From positions 62,001-126,000 of the forward strand of contig LJSU01000028.1 in the NCBI GenBank assembly GCA_001314705.1: a DNA stretch of 64,000 nt. Reading direction: 5' to 3'. This DNA is from Rhodobacteraceae bacterium HLUCCO07 (GTDB taxonomy: Bacteria > Pseudomonadota > Alphaproteobacteria > Rhodobacterales > Rhodobacteraceae). Position numbers and translations under genes: made by a program. A model generated the notes under the pieces. It saw nothing but the letters and a program-made list of their open reading frames with translations, did no database searches and had not been told where the DNA came from. The number at the start of each line of letters is the position of its first letter. Position 1 is the first letter of the stretch. Positions 48,700 to 56,928 of the stretch are shown one piece after another.

Positions 48700-49851
48700 A
48701 TGATCTTGCATGAACTGATCGACTTTGAACTTCTGCGTGTGATCTGGTGGCTGCTTCTCGGCGTGCTTCTGATCGGTTTCGCCCTGACCGATGGTTTCGA
48801 CCTGGGGGTGGGCACGCTCCTGCCCTTTGTCGCGCGAACCGACGGAGAGCGGCGCGTGGTGATCAACACCGTCGGCCCGGTATGGGAAGGCAACCAGGTC
48901 TGGTTCATTCTCGGCGGCGGGGCGATATTCGCTGCATGGCCACCGCTTTACGCGGTCAGCTTCTCGGGCTTCTACATGGCGATGTTCCTGATCCTGGCGG
49001 CGCTGATCCTTCGGCCCGTGGGGTTCAAGTATCGCTCCAAGCGCGACAGTTTCGCCTGGCGCAATGGCTGGGACTGGGCGTTGTTCGTTGGCGGTGCGGT
49101 GCCGGCGCTTCTGTTCGGTGTCGCGGTGGGCAATGTGCTTCTGGGCGTGCCGTTTCGCCTGACCGACAACCTGTTCTCGCTCTACGAGGGCAGCTTCTTC
49201 CAGCTTCTGCACCCGTTCGCACTCTTGGCGGGGGCGGTGTCGCTGGCGATGCTGATCGCGCATGGCGCGGCCTGGCTGACGGTCAAGGCCGATGCGCCCG
49301 TGGTCGTCGATCGTGCCCGCCGCTTCGGTGTCACCGCCGGACTGGTGGCGATGGGGGGCTATGCGCTGGCCGGGCTGTGGCTGGCCTTTGGCATCGACGG
49401 TTTCGCCCTTGTCGGCCCGATCGACACCGATGGTCCGTCGAACCCGCTCCTGAGCGAAGTTTCGCGTGGCGGTTCATGGCTGGCCGCCTATTCCGAACGC
49501 CCCTGGATCGCCATCGCACCGATCATGGGTTTCGTCGGCATCGGGCTGGCCGTGCGCGGATTGGCCCGCGGCGGCGAGGTTTCGGCGCTCCTGTGGTCGA
49601 AGCTGGGCATCACCGGGGTGATCTCGTCGGTGGGGCTGACGATGTTTCCCTTCATCCTGCCGTCGTCGATCGATCCGCGTTCGTCGCTGACGGTCTGGGA
49701 TGCGTCATCCTCGCACCTGACGCTCTTCGTGATGCTGGTCAGCACCGCGATCTTCATGCCGCTCATCATGATCTACACCGCCTGGGTCTACAAGGTGTTG
49801 TGGGGCAAGGTGGGTGAGGATGAACTCTCCAGCAACAAGAATGCCTACTGA
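48700..49851 (+). CDS. cydB: cytochrome bd ubiquinol oxidase subunit II
   Basis: 383 residues (E. coli CydB 379), eight to nine membrane helices. The opening LLIGFALTDGFDLGVGTLLPFVARTDGERRVVINTVGPVWEGNQVWFILGGGAIFAAWPPLYA contains the conserved Asp and Trp residues of the d-type haem subunit. The C-terminus PSSIDPRSSLTVWDASSSHLTLFVML is also typical. It starts 5 nt after cydA and is followed by cydX. Confidence 0.97.
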   Translation: MILHELIDFELLRVIWWLLLGVLLIGFALTDGFDLGVGTLLPFVARTDGERRVVINTVGPVWEGNQVWFILGGGAIFAAWPPLYAVSFSGFYMAMFLILAALILRPVGFKYRSKRDSFAWRNGWDWALFVGGAVPALLFGVAVGNVLLGVPFRLTDNLFSLYEGSFFQLLHPFALLAGAVSLAMLIAHGAAWLTVKADAPVVVDRARRFGVTAGLVAMGGYALAGLWLAFGIDGFALVGPIDTDGPSNPLLSEVSRGGSWLAAYSERPWIAIAPIMGFVGIGLAVRGLARGGEVSALLWSKLGITGVISSVGLTMFPFILPSSIDPRSSLTVWDASSSHLTLFVMLVSTAIFMPLIMIYTAWVYKVLWGKVGEDELSSNKNAY

Positions 49852-49863
49852 AAGGAAAGACAC

Positions 49864-49980
49864 ATGTGGTATTTCGCCTGGCTTCTGGGCCTTCCCCTCG
49901 CGGCGCTCTTTGCCATCCTGAACGCGATGTGGTTCGAGTTGCGCGAGGACGCCCGCATGGCAGAAGATTCGGACGACTGA
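49864..49980 (+). CDS. cydX: cytochrome bd accessory subunit CydX
   Basis: 38 residues, too short for standard ORF cut-offs. It begins MWYFAWLLGLPLAALFAILN, one transmembrane helix, followed by AMWFELREDARMAEDSDD. This is the YbgT/CydX pattern (MWYFxWxLG..., NAMWxE), and the place right after cydB is diagnostic. CydX stabilises haem sites of the oxidase. A GAAAG ribosome site lies 7 nt upstream. Confidence 0.93.
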   Translation: MWYFAWLLGLPLAALFAILNAMWFELREDARMAEDSDD

Positions 49981-49983
49981 CTG

Positions 49984-50014
49984 CCAACGCGCCCGGACAT
50001 CCCGGGCGCGTTGG
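49984..50014 (+). terminator. long GC hairpin after cydX
   Basis: A 13-bp perfect stem CCAACGCGCCCGG / CCGGGCGCGTTGG with a 5-nt loop begins 3 nt after the cydX stop. It has no T tract but its position marks the 3' end of the cyd operon. Confidence 0.65.
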
Positions 50015-50102
50015 CTCGCAAGGAAACCGGGGTGATCGTGGAGCCATCCGCTCGGCGCCGACCCTCGCGGAGTGGCAGCGCACAGGGCATGAGGAGGAGA
50101 CC

Positions 50103-50780
50103 ATGACCAGCTTCCCCAACCGGAGCGAGGCGGGAAAGGCCCTCGCAGAAGAGCTTGCGAGCAATGGATATCACGATCCTGTCGTCGTCGCCTTGCCCCG
50201 TGGTGGCGTCCCCGTGGGGATCGAGATCGCGCGCGGTCTCGATGCGCCGATGGACCTTGTGATGGTGCGCAAGATCGGCGTGCCGGGACAACCCGAACTG
50301 GCAGTCGCCGCGGTGGTGAACGGCGATGATCCACGGATCGTCATCAACGAGAGTATCGCCGCGCATGTCGGACTGACGCGCGATGACATTGAGCGCATGG
50401 CGCGGGAGCAGCTCGACGAGATCGCCCGCCGGAGAGGGATCTACCTGCGAGACCGCAAGCCGGTGCCGATGAAAGGGCGCACGGTGATCGTTGCCGATGA
50501 CGGGATCGCCACCGGGGCAACGATGCGCGCCTCGCTCAAGGCGCTGCAACAGCGCGGCCCGGCCAGGCTGGTGCTTGCCGTTCCGGTTGCCGCGCCCGAC
50601 ACCCTTGCCGAACTGCGTGAGGAGGTCGACGAGGTCGTCTGCCTTCTCACACCGCAACCGTTCTTCGGGGTCGGTGCACATTATGCCGATTTCGATCAGA
50701 CAACCGATGACGAAGTCATCCGGCTGATGGACGAAGCCCGCGAACTGGGTCAGCGGCGGGAAGGGCATGGCCCGCAATAG
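50103..50780 (+). CDS. phosphoribosyltransferase family protein
   Basis: 225 residues from MTSFPNRSEAGKAL (GGAGGAGA ribosome site). The PRPP-binding signature is VIVADDGIATGATMRASL (about 120-137), and the N-terminus has the family pattern PVVVALPRGGVPVGIEIARGLDAPMDLVMVRKIGVP. It belongs to a group of predicted phosphoribosyltransferases (COG1926) often seen near universal-stress and dienelactone-hydrolase genes; the base substrate is not known. It stands alone after the cyd operon and before dodecin. Confidence 0.85.
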   Translation: MTSFPNRSEAGKALAEELASNGYHDPVVVALPRGGVPVGIEIARGLDAPMDLVMVRKIGVPGQPELAVAAVVNGDDPRIVINESIAAHVGLTRDDIERMAREQLDEIARRRGIYLRDRKPVPMKGRTVIVADDGIATGATMRASLKALQQRGPARLVLAVPVAAPDTLAELREEVDEVVCLLTPQPFFGVGAHYADFDQTTDDEVIRLMDEARELGQRREGHGPQ

Positions 50781-50913
50781 GGCCCTGCGTTTTCGCCGTT
50801 TCGTTCCGGGACATCAGGTCCGCACTCTTGTCCGAGGTTGAAGCGTGGATGAGACCCGGTCGCAAGTCTCCTGCGGAAGGGGGTGATGCCCCTGCAGCGA
50901 AGGGAGATGATCA

Positions 50914-51132
50914 ATGTCCATGCTCAAGGTTGTTGAAGTGCTCGCGGAATCGGAGAAAAGCTTCGAAGACGCGGCCCAGACCGCCGTCACCAAGGCGTCG
51001 GAGTCGGTGCGCAACATCAAATCCATCTATGTCAAGGAAATGGACGCGTCCGTCGAGAACAACAGGATCGTCAGCTATCGCGTGAATGCGAAGATCAGTT
51101 TCCTGCTGGAGGATCAGCCGGCTGGCGGATGA
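50914..51132 (+). CDS. dodecin family protein
   Basis: 72 residues. Dodecin pattern: KVVEVLAESEKSFEDAAQTAVTKASESVRNIKSIYVKEMDASVENNRIVSYRVNAKISFLLE, with the flavin-stacking-Trp position replaced by Tyr/other (no Trp in the protein). Dodecins are dodecameric flavin-storage proteins that bury riboflavin, FMN or FAD. Lack of Trp may change ligand preference. AAGGGAG ribosome site 8 nt upstream. Confidence 0.92.
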   Translation: MSMLKVVEVLAESEKSFEDAAQTAVTKASESVRNIKSIYVKEMDASVENNRIVSYRVNAKISFLLEDQPAGG

Positions 51133-51183
51133 CTGCCGACCGATAGGGGCACGCATGTCACATATGTGTCCCTGCCGCGGCGT

Positions 51184-51624
51184 TCAGACCGGAATGTCAT
51201 CCTTCTCTCTCTTGGTCGGTTTTGCCGATTTCGCGATCTCTTCGAGGCTGTCTTCGCCGGCTTCCAATTCCGCCCGGCCGAAGCGGCCGGCGCAACGGGC
51301 ACAGAAATCGAACCACTCCCGGGTATCCTCGGCGATGCGCTCCATCGACTGTTTCTGCCATTCGGCGACCGATTTCATGGCGTGCGCCGGGTCCGAGGAT
51401 CCGTTCGCCGAAATATCCTTTGCCGTCTCCAGGGCCGTGCGCGTTGCGGTGTGGCGTCTTTCAAACCAATGCCTTGAAAAGGTTTCGGTCTCGCCAAGGA
51501 TGTCTTTCTGCGCCTGCCAGAAACGCTCGGCTTGTGGTGCCATCAGCGGGATCATCCCGAGCATGTTCTGATATTGCGAGAAGAAACTGGTGACCGCGGG
51601 CGCGTCGGGCTTTCGGGCTGCCAT
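51184..51624 (-). CDS. phasin family protein
   Basis: 146 residues, mainly helical and charged. The centre (AQKDILGETETFSRHWFERRHTATRTALETAKDISA; VAEWQKQSMERIAEDTREWFDF) is typical of phasin_2 family proteins that coat polyhydroxyalkanoate granules. Two Cys in FCARCAG are unusual for a phasin. It converges with dodecin and is divergent from the Crp/Fnr gene across a 386-bp spacer. PHA genes themselves are not in the window. Confidence 0.75.
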   Translation of the reverse strand: MAARKPDAPAVTSFFSQYQNMLGMIPLMAPQAERFWQAQKDILGETETFSRHWFERRHTATRTALETAKDISANGSSDPAHAMKSVAEWQKQSMERIAEDTREWFDFCARCAGRFGRAELEAGEDSLEEIAKSAKPTKREKDDIPV

Positions 51625-52010
51625 TTCATTGCTCCTGAGATGTAAATCGAATCAATTCCCTTAAAGCTCGATTCTAACATCAGCCTCGCCATCCGCATTA
51701 ACGTGCGTAAAGAACATCAAGTCGCGAGTTGGCGGGCCTTGCTGATCGGCGCTGGTCCGCTCGCTTCACCGGCTAACAAGATCATGCGCCAATGTGCTGA
51801 ATCCAAACGGTTCTCGCAGCGGTTGCCGTGCCGAGATCTTCCGGTCGGCAGGGTGAATCCCTGATGTGTCGAAAATCAAGACCTGGAAGGCCGTTATCGG
51901 TATAATGAATTTCACATATAGAAAGCGGGATCGTCCTTGCCCTGTCCGCGCTTCCAGGGTCGTGGGATTGGCTTTTCCTGCAAGAATGAATTGGCCCCGG
52001 AGGCAATGCT
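51625..52010. other. intergenic region, phasin / Crp-Fnr gene
   Basis: About 386 bp, with AT-rich patches (51655-51715 and 51895-51925, including a TATAAT element at 51900-51905). It should hold both divergent promoters. Half-site TTGAT-like sequences are present near 51647 on the minus strand but do not form an FNR dyad. No gene or RNA was recognised. Confidence 0.4.
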
Positions 52011-52766
52011 GTGGTGTTTGCTGAAAATCAATATCAAGAAGGTACGCGCGATACCGCGTGGGTGTTTCCCGGAACCGCTCTCGATGGCTTTTCATCCGGC
52101 CTTGAGAGCCTTTTCAGCCAGCATGTCCTCCGTTTGCCGAACAACTGCACGCTGTTGATCGAAGGCGACGAGTGCCGGGCTGTCTATTATGTGCGCGCAG
52201 GGTGGCTGGCGCTGTCCAAGGCGCTTGAGGGTGGGCAGAACCAGATCATCGATTTCGCTCTGCCCGGCGATATCGTCGATCCATCCGGGGCCGATGGCGT
52301 GACCGCGTCGGTGACCGTCGAGGCGCTGACCGATGGTGCGCTGGCGGCCATGCCCTATCGCAGCTGGGAAACCATGACCGGCGAGCGGCCCGCACTGCAC
52401 CACCTGGCGCATCGCATGGAATCGGCGATGCACGCGCGCCGCGCCGAGCGGATGTTGCGCGTCGGCAGGGGGGCGGCCGAGATGCGCCTTGCCTATGCGC
52501 TTGTCGAATTCTGCATCCGGATATCTCCGGACAGCGACGGCAGGAATTGCGAATTCCATATTCCACTGACACAGCAGCAGCTCGGCGACTATGTCGGGTT
52601 GTCATCGGTCCATGTATGCCGAACCCTGCGGCGCATGGCCCGCAATGGAATCCTCGAAATGCGCGATCACATGGATATCCGGGTTCTCGATCCCCGATCC
52701 CTGGCCTGCTTGGCCGGTGTCGATGTCGAGGCGCTCAAACGCGCGATCATGCCCCAAGGGGCATAG
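52011..52766 (+). CDS. Crp/Fnr-family transcriptional regulator
   Basis: 251 residues, GTG start with GGAGG 7 nt upstream. cAMP-binding-like beta barrel at about 35-130 (LLIEGDECRAVYYVRAGWLALSKAL, IIDFALPGDIVDPSG) and a C-terminal winged helix with IPLTQQQLGDYVGLSSVHVCRTLRRMARNGIL (about 185-216), where the recognition helix reads S-S-V-H-V-C-R-T. The N-terminus lacks the four Fe-S cysteines of FNR, so it is not an oxygen sensor of that kind. The recognition helix pattern E/S..R differs from FNR. Effector and targets are unknown; the neighbouring phasin gene is a candidate. Confidence 0.9.
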   Translation: MVFAENQYQEGTRDTAWVFPGTALDGFSSGLESLFSQHVLRLPNNCTLLIEGDECRAVYYVRAGWLALSKALEGGQNQIIDFALPGDIVDPSGADGVTASVTVEALTDGALAAMPYRSWETMTGERPALHHLAHRMESAMHARRAERMLRVGRGAAEMRLAYALVEFCIRISPDSDGRNCEFHIPLTQQQLGDYVGLSSVHVCRTLRRMARNGILEMRDHMDIRVLDPRSLACLAGVDVEALKRAIMPQGA

Positions 52767-52874
52767 GCGCGCAGGCGTTCCGCCGGGGCAGGGTCCGAGC
52801 CGGAACAGGTAAAGCCGGATGCCTTGAGCGGAATGTTGGAGGGAACCGAGGATGACCGGGCGCCTGCACGCCGG

Positions 52875-54398
52875 TCAGATCCGCAATGCGGCGCGTGCCC
52901 TCTGCGCGACCGCTTGTCTTTCCGCGCCGGCCTCGATCTGCACCCAATCTGCCGCCACCTTCCCGGTTTCAACCTGCTTGCGCACCACCGTTTCATCGGC
53001 GTCCGAGGCATCGCCCCGACGTGACGAGACCCGCGACATCAGCGTTGCAAGATCCGCATGCAGCCACAGCCCGGTGAGCTTTAAACCTTGGCGCTGCGCC
53101 AGTTCGGCCAGGCCCTGGCGCTCCTCGGGGCGTGCAAAGACCGCATCGATAATGACGGAATGCCCGGCCTCCAGGACGCGAACGGCCTGGTCCAGCAAGC
53201 GACTGTAAACGCGCTTGCCGGCAGCGGCGGAATAGGCGCTTTGTGGAAGGCGCGACAGCGGATCCACCCCGAACATCGCCTTGCGCTCCAGATCGCTGCG
53301 CAAATGGATCGCACCGGGTGCCGGGGCAATCAGAGGCGCCAGTTGCCGGGCGAGGGAGGTCTTGCCGGTTCCCGAAAACCCGCCGATCGCCACCAGCCGG
53401 GGTGCAGGTGGCGCCAGGTAACCGAGCGCATGATCGAGATAGGCCCTCGCCGCTTCGACATCAGCGTCGGACCCTCCCTCCTTCAGTTGCGCCGTCTGCA
53501 CCTTGACCATCGCCCGAATGCCCGCTCGGAGCCCCAGGAACAATGGGAGCAACACCAGGCCATCAAGATGATCGGGCTGGCGCGCCCGGTTGAGATAGGC
53601 ATTCAGCACGGCATTCGCGGCCTCCGACAGCCCGCGATGCAACAGGTCCATGATGATGAATGCCAGATCATAGAGCACGTCGAGCGTGCCCAGGCGCTCG
53701 TTGAATTCCAGGGCGTCGAATGGCACCGGCCGGCCGTCGAGCAGCACCAAGTTGCCCAGATGCAGATCGCCATGCCCTCTCCGGACATGCCCGGCCCGGC
53801 CCCGGCCGGTCAGGAGCGCCGCGTTGGCCCCGATTTGCGCCGCGACACTGCTATGGAACGCCTCGACACGGGCCGGGCCCAATACGTCCGCCATGCCCGC
53901 GAAGGCATTGTCCAGCTCGCTCGCGATTTCTGTCACAAGTTCGAGGCCGTCCGCGGATGCGATCTCGGCCCGCGCGTGATAGTCGGCAATGCTGTGTCCG
54001 ATCTCTTCCGCCAGCGACCGGCTGATCGCATGGCGCGCGGCCAGCGCCGTCAGTTCCGCCTCGGCCGGAAACCGCCGCATCTGCAGGCACCATTCGACGA
54101 CCTCGCCGTCGCCGTCCAGTTTCAGGCCCCCATCGGATTGCCGTGTGACCGGCACAAGGCCAAGATAGATCTGCGGTGCCGCGGGTTTGTTCAATTCCAG
54201 CTCGCGGCGCAGTATCGCCTCCCGCTTCTCCAGCGTCGAGAAATCGAGATAGTCATAGGTGATGGGGCGCTTCACCTTGTACGCCGTATCACCGGCCAGG
54301 AACACGATCGCGGTATGGGTCCGCACCGTTTCCACCTCGACGCCCGGCCCATGGGTGTCCGGGGCAGACAGGAATTCGGCAATCTCCTCGAAAGACAT
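52875..54398 (-). CDS. bifunctional APH-like kinase / P-loop ATP-binding protein
   Basis: 507 residues from MSFEEIAEFLSAP. Residues about 30-320 form an aminoglycoside-phosphotransferase-like fold: Lys in AYKVKRPITYDYLDFSTLEKRE, catalytic loop RRGHGDLHLGNLVLLDG (about 205-220) and metal-binding Asp in PFDALEFNERLGTLDVLYDLAF. Residues about 330-507 form a second P-loop kinase, with Walker A GGFSGTGKTSLARQL (about 336) and a lid region near SRRGDASDADETVVRKQ. Relatives are widespread in proteobacteria as an uncharacterised two-kinase fusion, without evidence of drug resistance. Substrate unknown. Convergent with the Crp gene. Confidence 0.85.
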   Translation of the reverse strand: MSFEEIAEFLSAPDTHGPGVEVETVRTHTAIVFLAGDTAYKVKRPITYDYLDFSTLEKREAILRRELELNKPAAPQIYLGLVPVTRQSDGGLKLDGDGEVVEWCLQMRRFPAEAELTALAARHAISRSLAEEIGHSIADYHARAEIASADGLELVTEIASELDNAFAGMADVLGPARVEAFHSSVAAQIGANAALLTGRGRAGHVRRGHGDLHLGNLVLLDGRPVPFDALEFNERLGTLDVLYDLAFIIMDLLHRGLSEAANAVLNAYLNRARQPDHLDGLVLLPLFLGLRAGIRAMVKVQTAQLKEGGSDADVEAARAYLDHALGYLAPPAPRLVAIGGFSGTGKTSLARQLAPLIAPAPGAIHLRSDLERKAMFGVDPLSRLPQSAYSAAAGKRVYSRLLDQAVRVLEAGHSVIIDAVFARPEERQGLAELAQRQGLKLTGLWLHADLATLMSRVSSRRGDASDADETVVRKQVETGKVAADWVQIEAGAERQAVAQRARAALRI

Positions 54399-54490
54399 CC
54401 GCCACTCACTGCAACATGCTGTTATCGGCGCCAGAATAGCCTGATCTGCGCCGAAAGGCATTCCTTAAGACGTGTCGCGCCTCTCGGCGC

Positions 54491-54862
54491 TCAGGGTTCG
54501 AGATCGACGGTGAAAACCTCGTCGCTCCAGCCATCCTCGGAACAGCGGGCGCGGACATGGATGCGGCGCAACCCGTCAGGCAGCATCACGTTATAGAGCG
54601 AGCGGGTAAAGGGCTGCTCCTCGACATGCGGATGCGCGAGTTCGCGGAATCCCAACCGGTTGCCTGCATCGTCGAGCACCTCCCAGGCGTCGGCAAAGTG
54701 ATCCCAGCCTGCATCGGGATGTTCCAGCGTCACGTCGATTCGCCAGTCCATGCCCGTGCGTATCGCTTCGACAGCGAGGATTTCCGGAGCTTCGGGCCGC
54801 GCCGAGGCAGGCAGGAGCAGGGCAATGGCAAGGGCGGCGGGGAGGGCGCGAGGGCAGGTCAT
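54491..54862 (-). CDS. conserved exported protein of unknown function
   Basis: 123 residues from MTCPRALPAALAIALLLPASA, a signal peptide; a GTG 6 nt upstream is also possible. The mature part (about 95 residues) reads as a small beta-sandwich: ILAVEAIRTGMDWRIDVTLEHPDAGWDHFADAWEVLD, HVEEQPFTRSL and IHVRARCSEDGWSDEVFTVDLEP. One Cys remains in the mature chain. I know similar short proteins from other Rhodobacteraceae but no function. Confidence 0.75.
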   Translation of the reverse strand: MTCPRALPAALAIALLLPASARPEAPEILAVEAIRTGMDWRIDVTLEHPDAGWDHFADAWEVLDDAGNRLGFRELAHPHVEEQPFTRSLYNVMLPDGLRRIHVRARCSEDGWSDEVFTVDLEP

Positions 54863-54941
54863 GGACACCAGTGTAGCAGCGCCGGGCGATCACCGGCATC
54901 TCAATTATTCGTGTCAGCGGCGTGGTTCGTGGAAACCTGTC

Positions 54942-55643
54942 TCAGACCTCGCGCGGGGGGATGTTGATGGCACGCCTGATCGCTGGGCGATCCATGAAGC
55001 GGTCGAACCAGGCCAGGACATTGGGCCGGCTGTCCCATTTCACCTCTGCCTTGGCGCCATAGAAATCCAGCGCGCGAAGCCATGGCGCGTTGCAGATATC
55101 GGCGATGGAATAGTTGTCCATCAGCCACTCACGACCTGCCAGCCGCGTTTCGAGCACATCGAGCAGGCGCATGGTTTCCTTGAGATAGCGTTCGACCGGG
55201 CGCCTGTCGTCGATATCGGCACCGCCAAAGGCGAAGAAATAGCCCAGCTGTCCGAACATCGGGCCGATCCCGCCCATCTGGAACATGACCCATTGCAGGG
55301 TTTGATAACGCGCCGCAGGGTCGGGGGAGAGAAACTCGCCGGTTTTCTCGGCCAGGTAGACGAGGATCGCCCCGGATTCAAAAAGTTCGAGCGGCTGACC
55401 GCCCGGGCCATCCGGGTCGATGATCGCGGGGATCTTGCCATTGGGATTGAGCGACAGGAATTCGGGGGTTTTCACATCCGCATCCGAAAGCGTGACCCGG
55501 TGCCATTCATAGGGCAGGCCGGTCTCTTCGAGCATGGCCGAGACCTTGACCCCGTTCGGCGTGGGAAAGGAATAGAGCTGCAGGATGTCGGGATTGGCGG
55601 CGGGCCAGCGGGTGTTGATCGGGTGGTCGGTGATTGCAGGCAT
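54942..55643 (-). CDS. glutathione S-transferase-like disulfide-bond oxidoreductase (YfcG/YghU type)
   Basis: 233 residues from MPAITDHPINTRW; a longer in-frame start is less likely. The thioredoxin-like domain has LYSFPTPNGVKVSAMLEE and the glutathione-binding SLNPNGKIPAI and LFESGAILVYLAEKTG. The helical C-terminal half follows (WVMFQMGGIGPMFGQLGYF; YSIADICNAPWL). The TPNG motif in place of a catalytic Cys/Tyr marks the nu-class enzymes such as E. coli YfcG, which reduce disulfides using two glutathiones. It is a cytoplasmic redox protein. Confidence 0.88.
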   Translation of the reverse strand: MPAITDHPINTRWPAANPDILQLYSFPTPNGVKVSAMLEETGLPYEWHRVTLSDADVKTPEFLSLNPNGKIPAIIDPDGPGGQPLELFESGAILVYLAEKTGEFLSPDPAARYQTLQWVMFQMGGIGPMFGQLGYFFAFGGADIDDRRPVERYLKETMRLLDVLETRLAGREWLMDNYSIADICNAPWLRALDFYGAKAEVKWDSRPNVLAWFDRFMDRPAIRRAINIPPREV

Positions 55644-55765
55644 GAGGCACTCCTGGTCTGTTCGGGAAAAGTAACCGGAAAATCCCGTGAACACAGGTCC
55701 GAATACATGTTTATTCGACGTCGTTGAAATGCGATCCTGTGCCGGGACACAAGGAGACAGGACAG

Positions 55766-56572
55766 ATGGATCAAATGATGGGAATGGCAGGAAGCTGGGG
55801 GCCGATGGTGATTGCGGCGATCAAGGCGCTGATCGTTCTGGTGATTGGCTGGATGGTGGCCGGGATGGTGTCGGGCACGGTCCGGCGGAAGGTGAATGCC
55901 AATCCGCGGATCGACGACACGCTGGGCAATTTCGTGTCCAGCGTCATCAAATGGGTGATCCTCTTGATGGTGTTGATTGCGGTTCTGGGGCTGTTCGGCA
56001 TCCAGGCGACATCGCTGGTGGCGGTGCTGGGCGCGGCAACGCTGGCCATTGGCCTGGCACTTCAGGGTACGCTGAGCGATCTGGCGGCGGGCTTCATGAT
56101 CCTCCTGTTCCGACCCTACAAGCTGGGTCAGTATGTCGATATCGGCGGCACGGCGGGGACGGTGGCGGATATCAACCTTTTCATCACCGAGCTGACAACG
56201 CCCGACAACGTGCAGATCATCATGCCCAACGGCCAGGCCTGGGGGTCGATCATCCGCAACTTCTCGCATCACGCGACGCGGCGCGTCGACATGGTGTTCG
56301 GGATCGACTATGGCGACGATGCCGAGGCGGCCAAGGCGGTGATCCTCGAACAGGTCGCGGCGGATGCGCGCGTTCATGCCGATCCGGCGCCGTGGGTGCG
56401 TGTCACCAACCTGGGCGACAGTTCGGTCGATCTCACCTTGCGGGTATGGTGTGCGGCCGGGGATTTCTGGGATCTCAAGTTCCATCTCACGCAGGCGATC
56501 AAGGAAGCCTTTGATGCCAAGGGCATTACCATTCCCTATCCGCATGCGGTGGAGATCCAGAAAGCCGAGTGA
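55766..56572 (+). CDS. mscS: small-conductance mechanosensitive channel, MscS family
   Basis: 268 residues (E. coli MscS 286) from MDQMMGMAGSWG, with AAGGAG upstream. Three N-terminal helices; the pore-lining TM3 is rich in Gly/Ala, as in VAVLGAATLAIGLALQGTLSDLAAGFMILLFRPYKLGQYV. The beta domain (VADINLFITELTTPDNVQIIMPNG) and C-terminal alpha/beta vestibule follow. It releases solutes during hypo-osmotic shock. Single gene, divergent from the GST-like gene. Confidence 0.95.
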   Translation: MDQMMGMAGSWGPMVIAAIKALIVLVIGWMVAGMVSGTVRRKVNANPRIDDTLGNFVSSVIKWVILLMVLIAVLGLFGIQATSLVAVLGAATLAIGLALQGTLSDLAAGFMILLFRPYKLGQYVDIGGTAGTVADINLFITELTTPDNVQIIMPNGQAWGSIIRNFSHHATRRVDMVFGIDYGDDAEAAKAVILEQVAADARVHADPAPWVRVTNLGDSSVDLTLRVWCAAGDFWDLKFHLTQAIKEAFDAKGITIPYPHAVEIQKAE

Positions 56573-56735
56573 CCGGATCGTGCGCCTGCGGCGCGCATGA
56601 TGCCTCGTCTTCGGCCATCCGGCCTCATCCTCGGGTGGCCTCCGGCGGGAGTATTTGAGGCAAGATGAAGGATCGGGGTGCAATTCCGTTTGACAGGCCG
56701 CGGAAGCGAGTCTAATTGAGCGGCTCGTGTGAGAT

Positions 56736-56812
56736 GGCGTGGTAGCTCAGCCGGTTAGAGCACAGCACTCATAATGCTGGGGTCGGCGGTTCAAGTCCGC
56801 CCCACGCTACCA
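56736..56812 (+). tRNA. tRNA-Met (anticodon CAT), elongator type
   Basis: 77 nt including the encoded CCA end. Acceptor GGCGTGG pairs with CCACGCT (one G-T at position 1). The anticodon arm CAGCA-CTCATAA-TGCTG puts CAT at 56770-56772, and the T arm GGCGG-TTCAAGT-CCGCC is perfect. It lacks the three G-C pairs of the initiator anticodon stem, so it is the elongator. tRNA-Ile2 with a modified CAT is less likely from the overall sequence. Confidence 0.95.
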
Positions 56813-56875
56813 CACACTGATTCCCCGATGGAGATGACGTGCAGGGCGGGCCACAGCCCGCGACCGGCGCAAATG

Positions 56876-56908
56876 AAAAAGGCCCGGTGCGATCCGCATC
56901 CGGGCCTT
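56876..56908 (-). terminator. intrinsic terminator of the enoyl-CoA hydratase gene
   Basis: AAGGCCCGG (56879-56887) pairs with CCGGGCCTT (56900-56908), with an inner TGCG/CGCA extension; on the minus strand a T run follows. It lies 20 bp after the stop codon. Confidence 0.85.
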
Positions 56909-56928
56909 GTGCGTGCTCTGGTGCGCGA

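Noticed and set aside
51640-51665. FNR-like half-site upstream of the phasin/Crp genes
   Set aside because: Only one half matches; there is no second half at the right distance.
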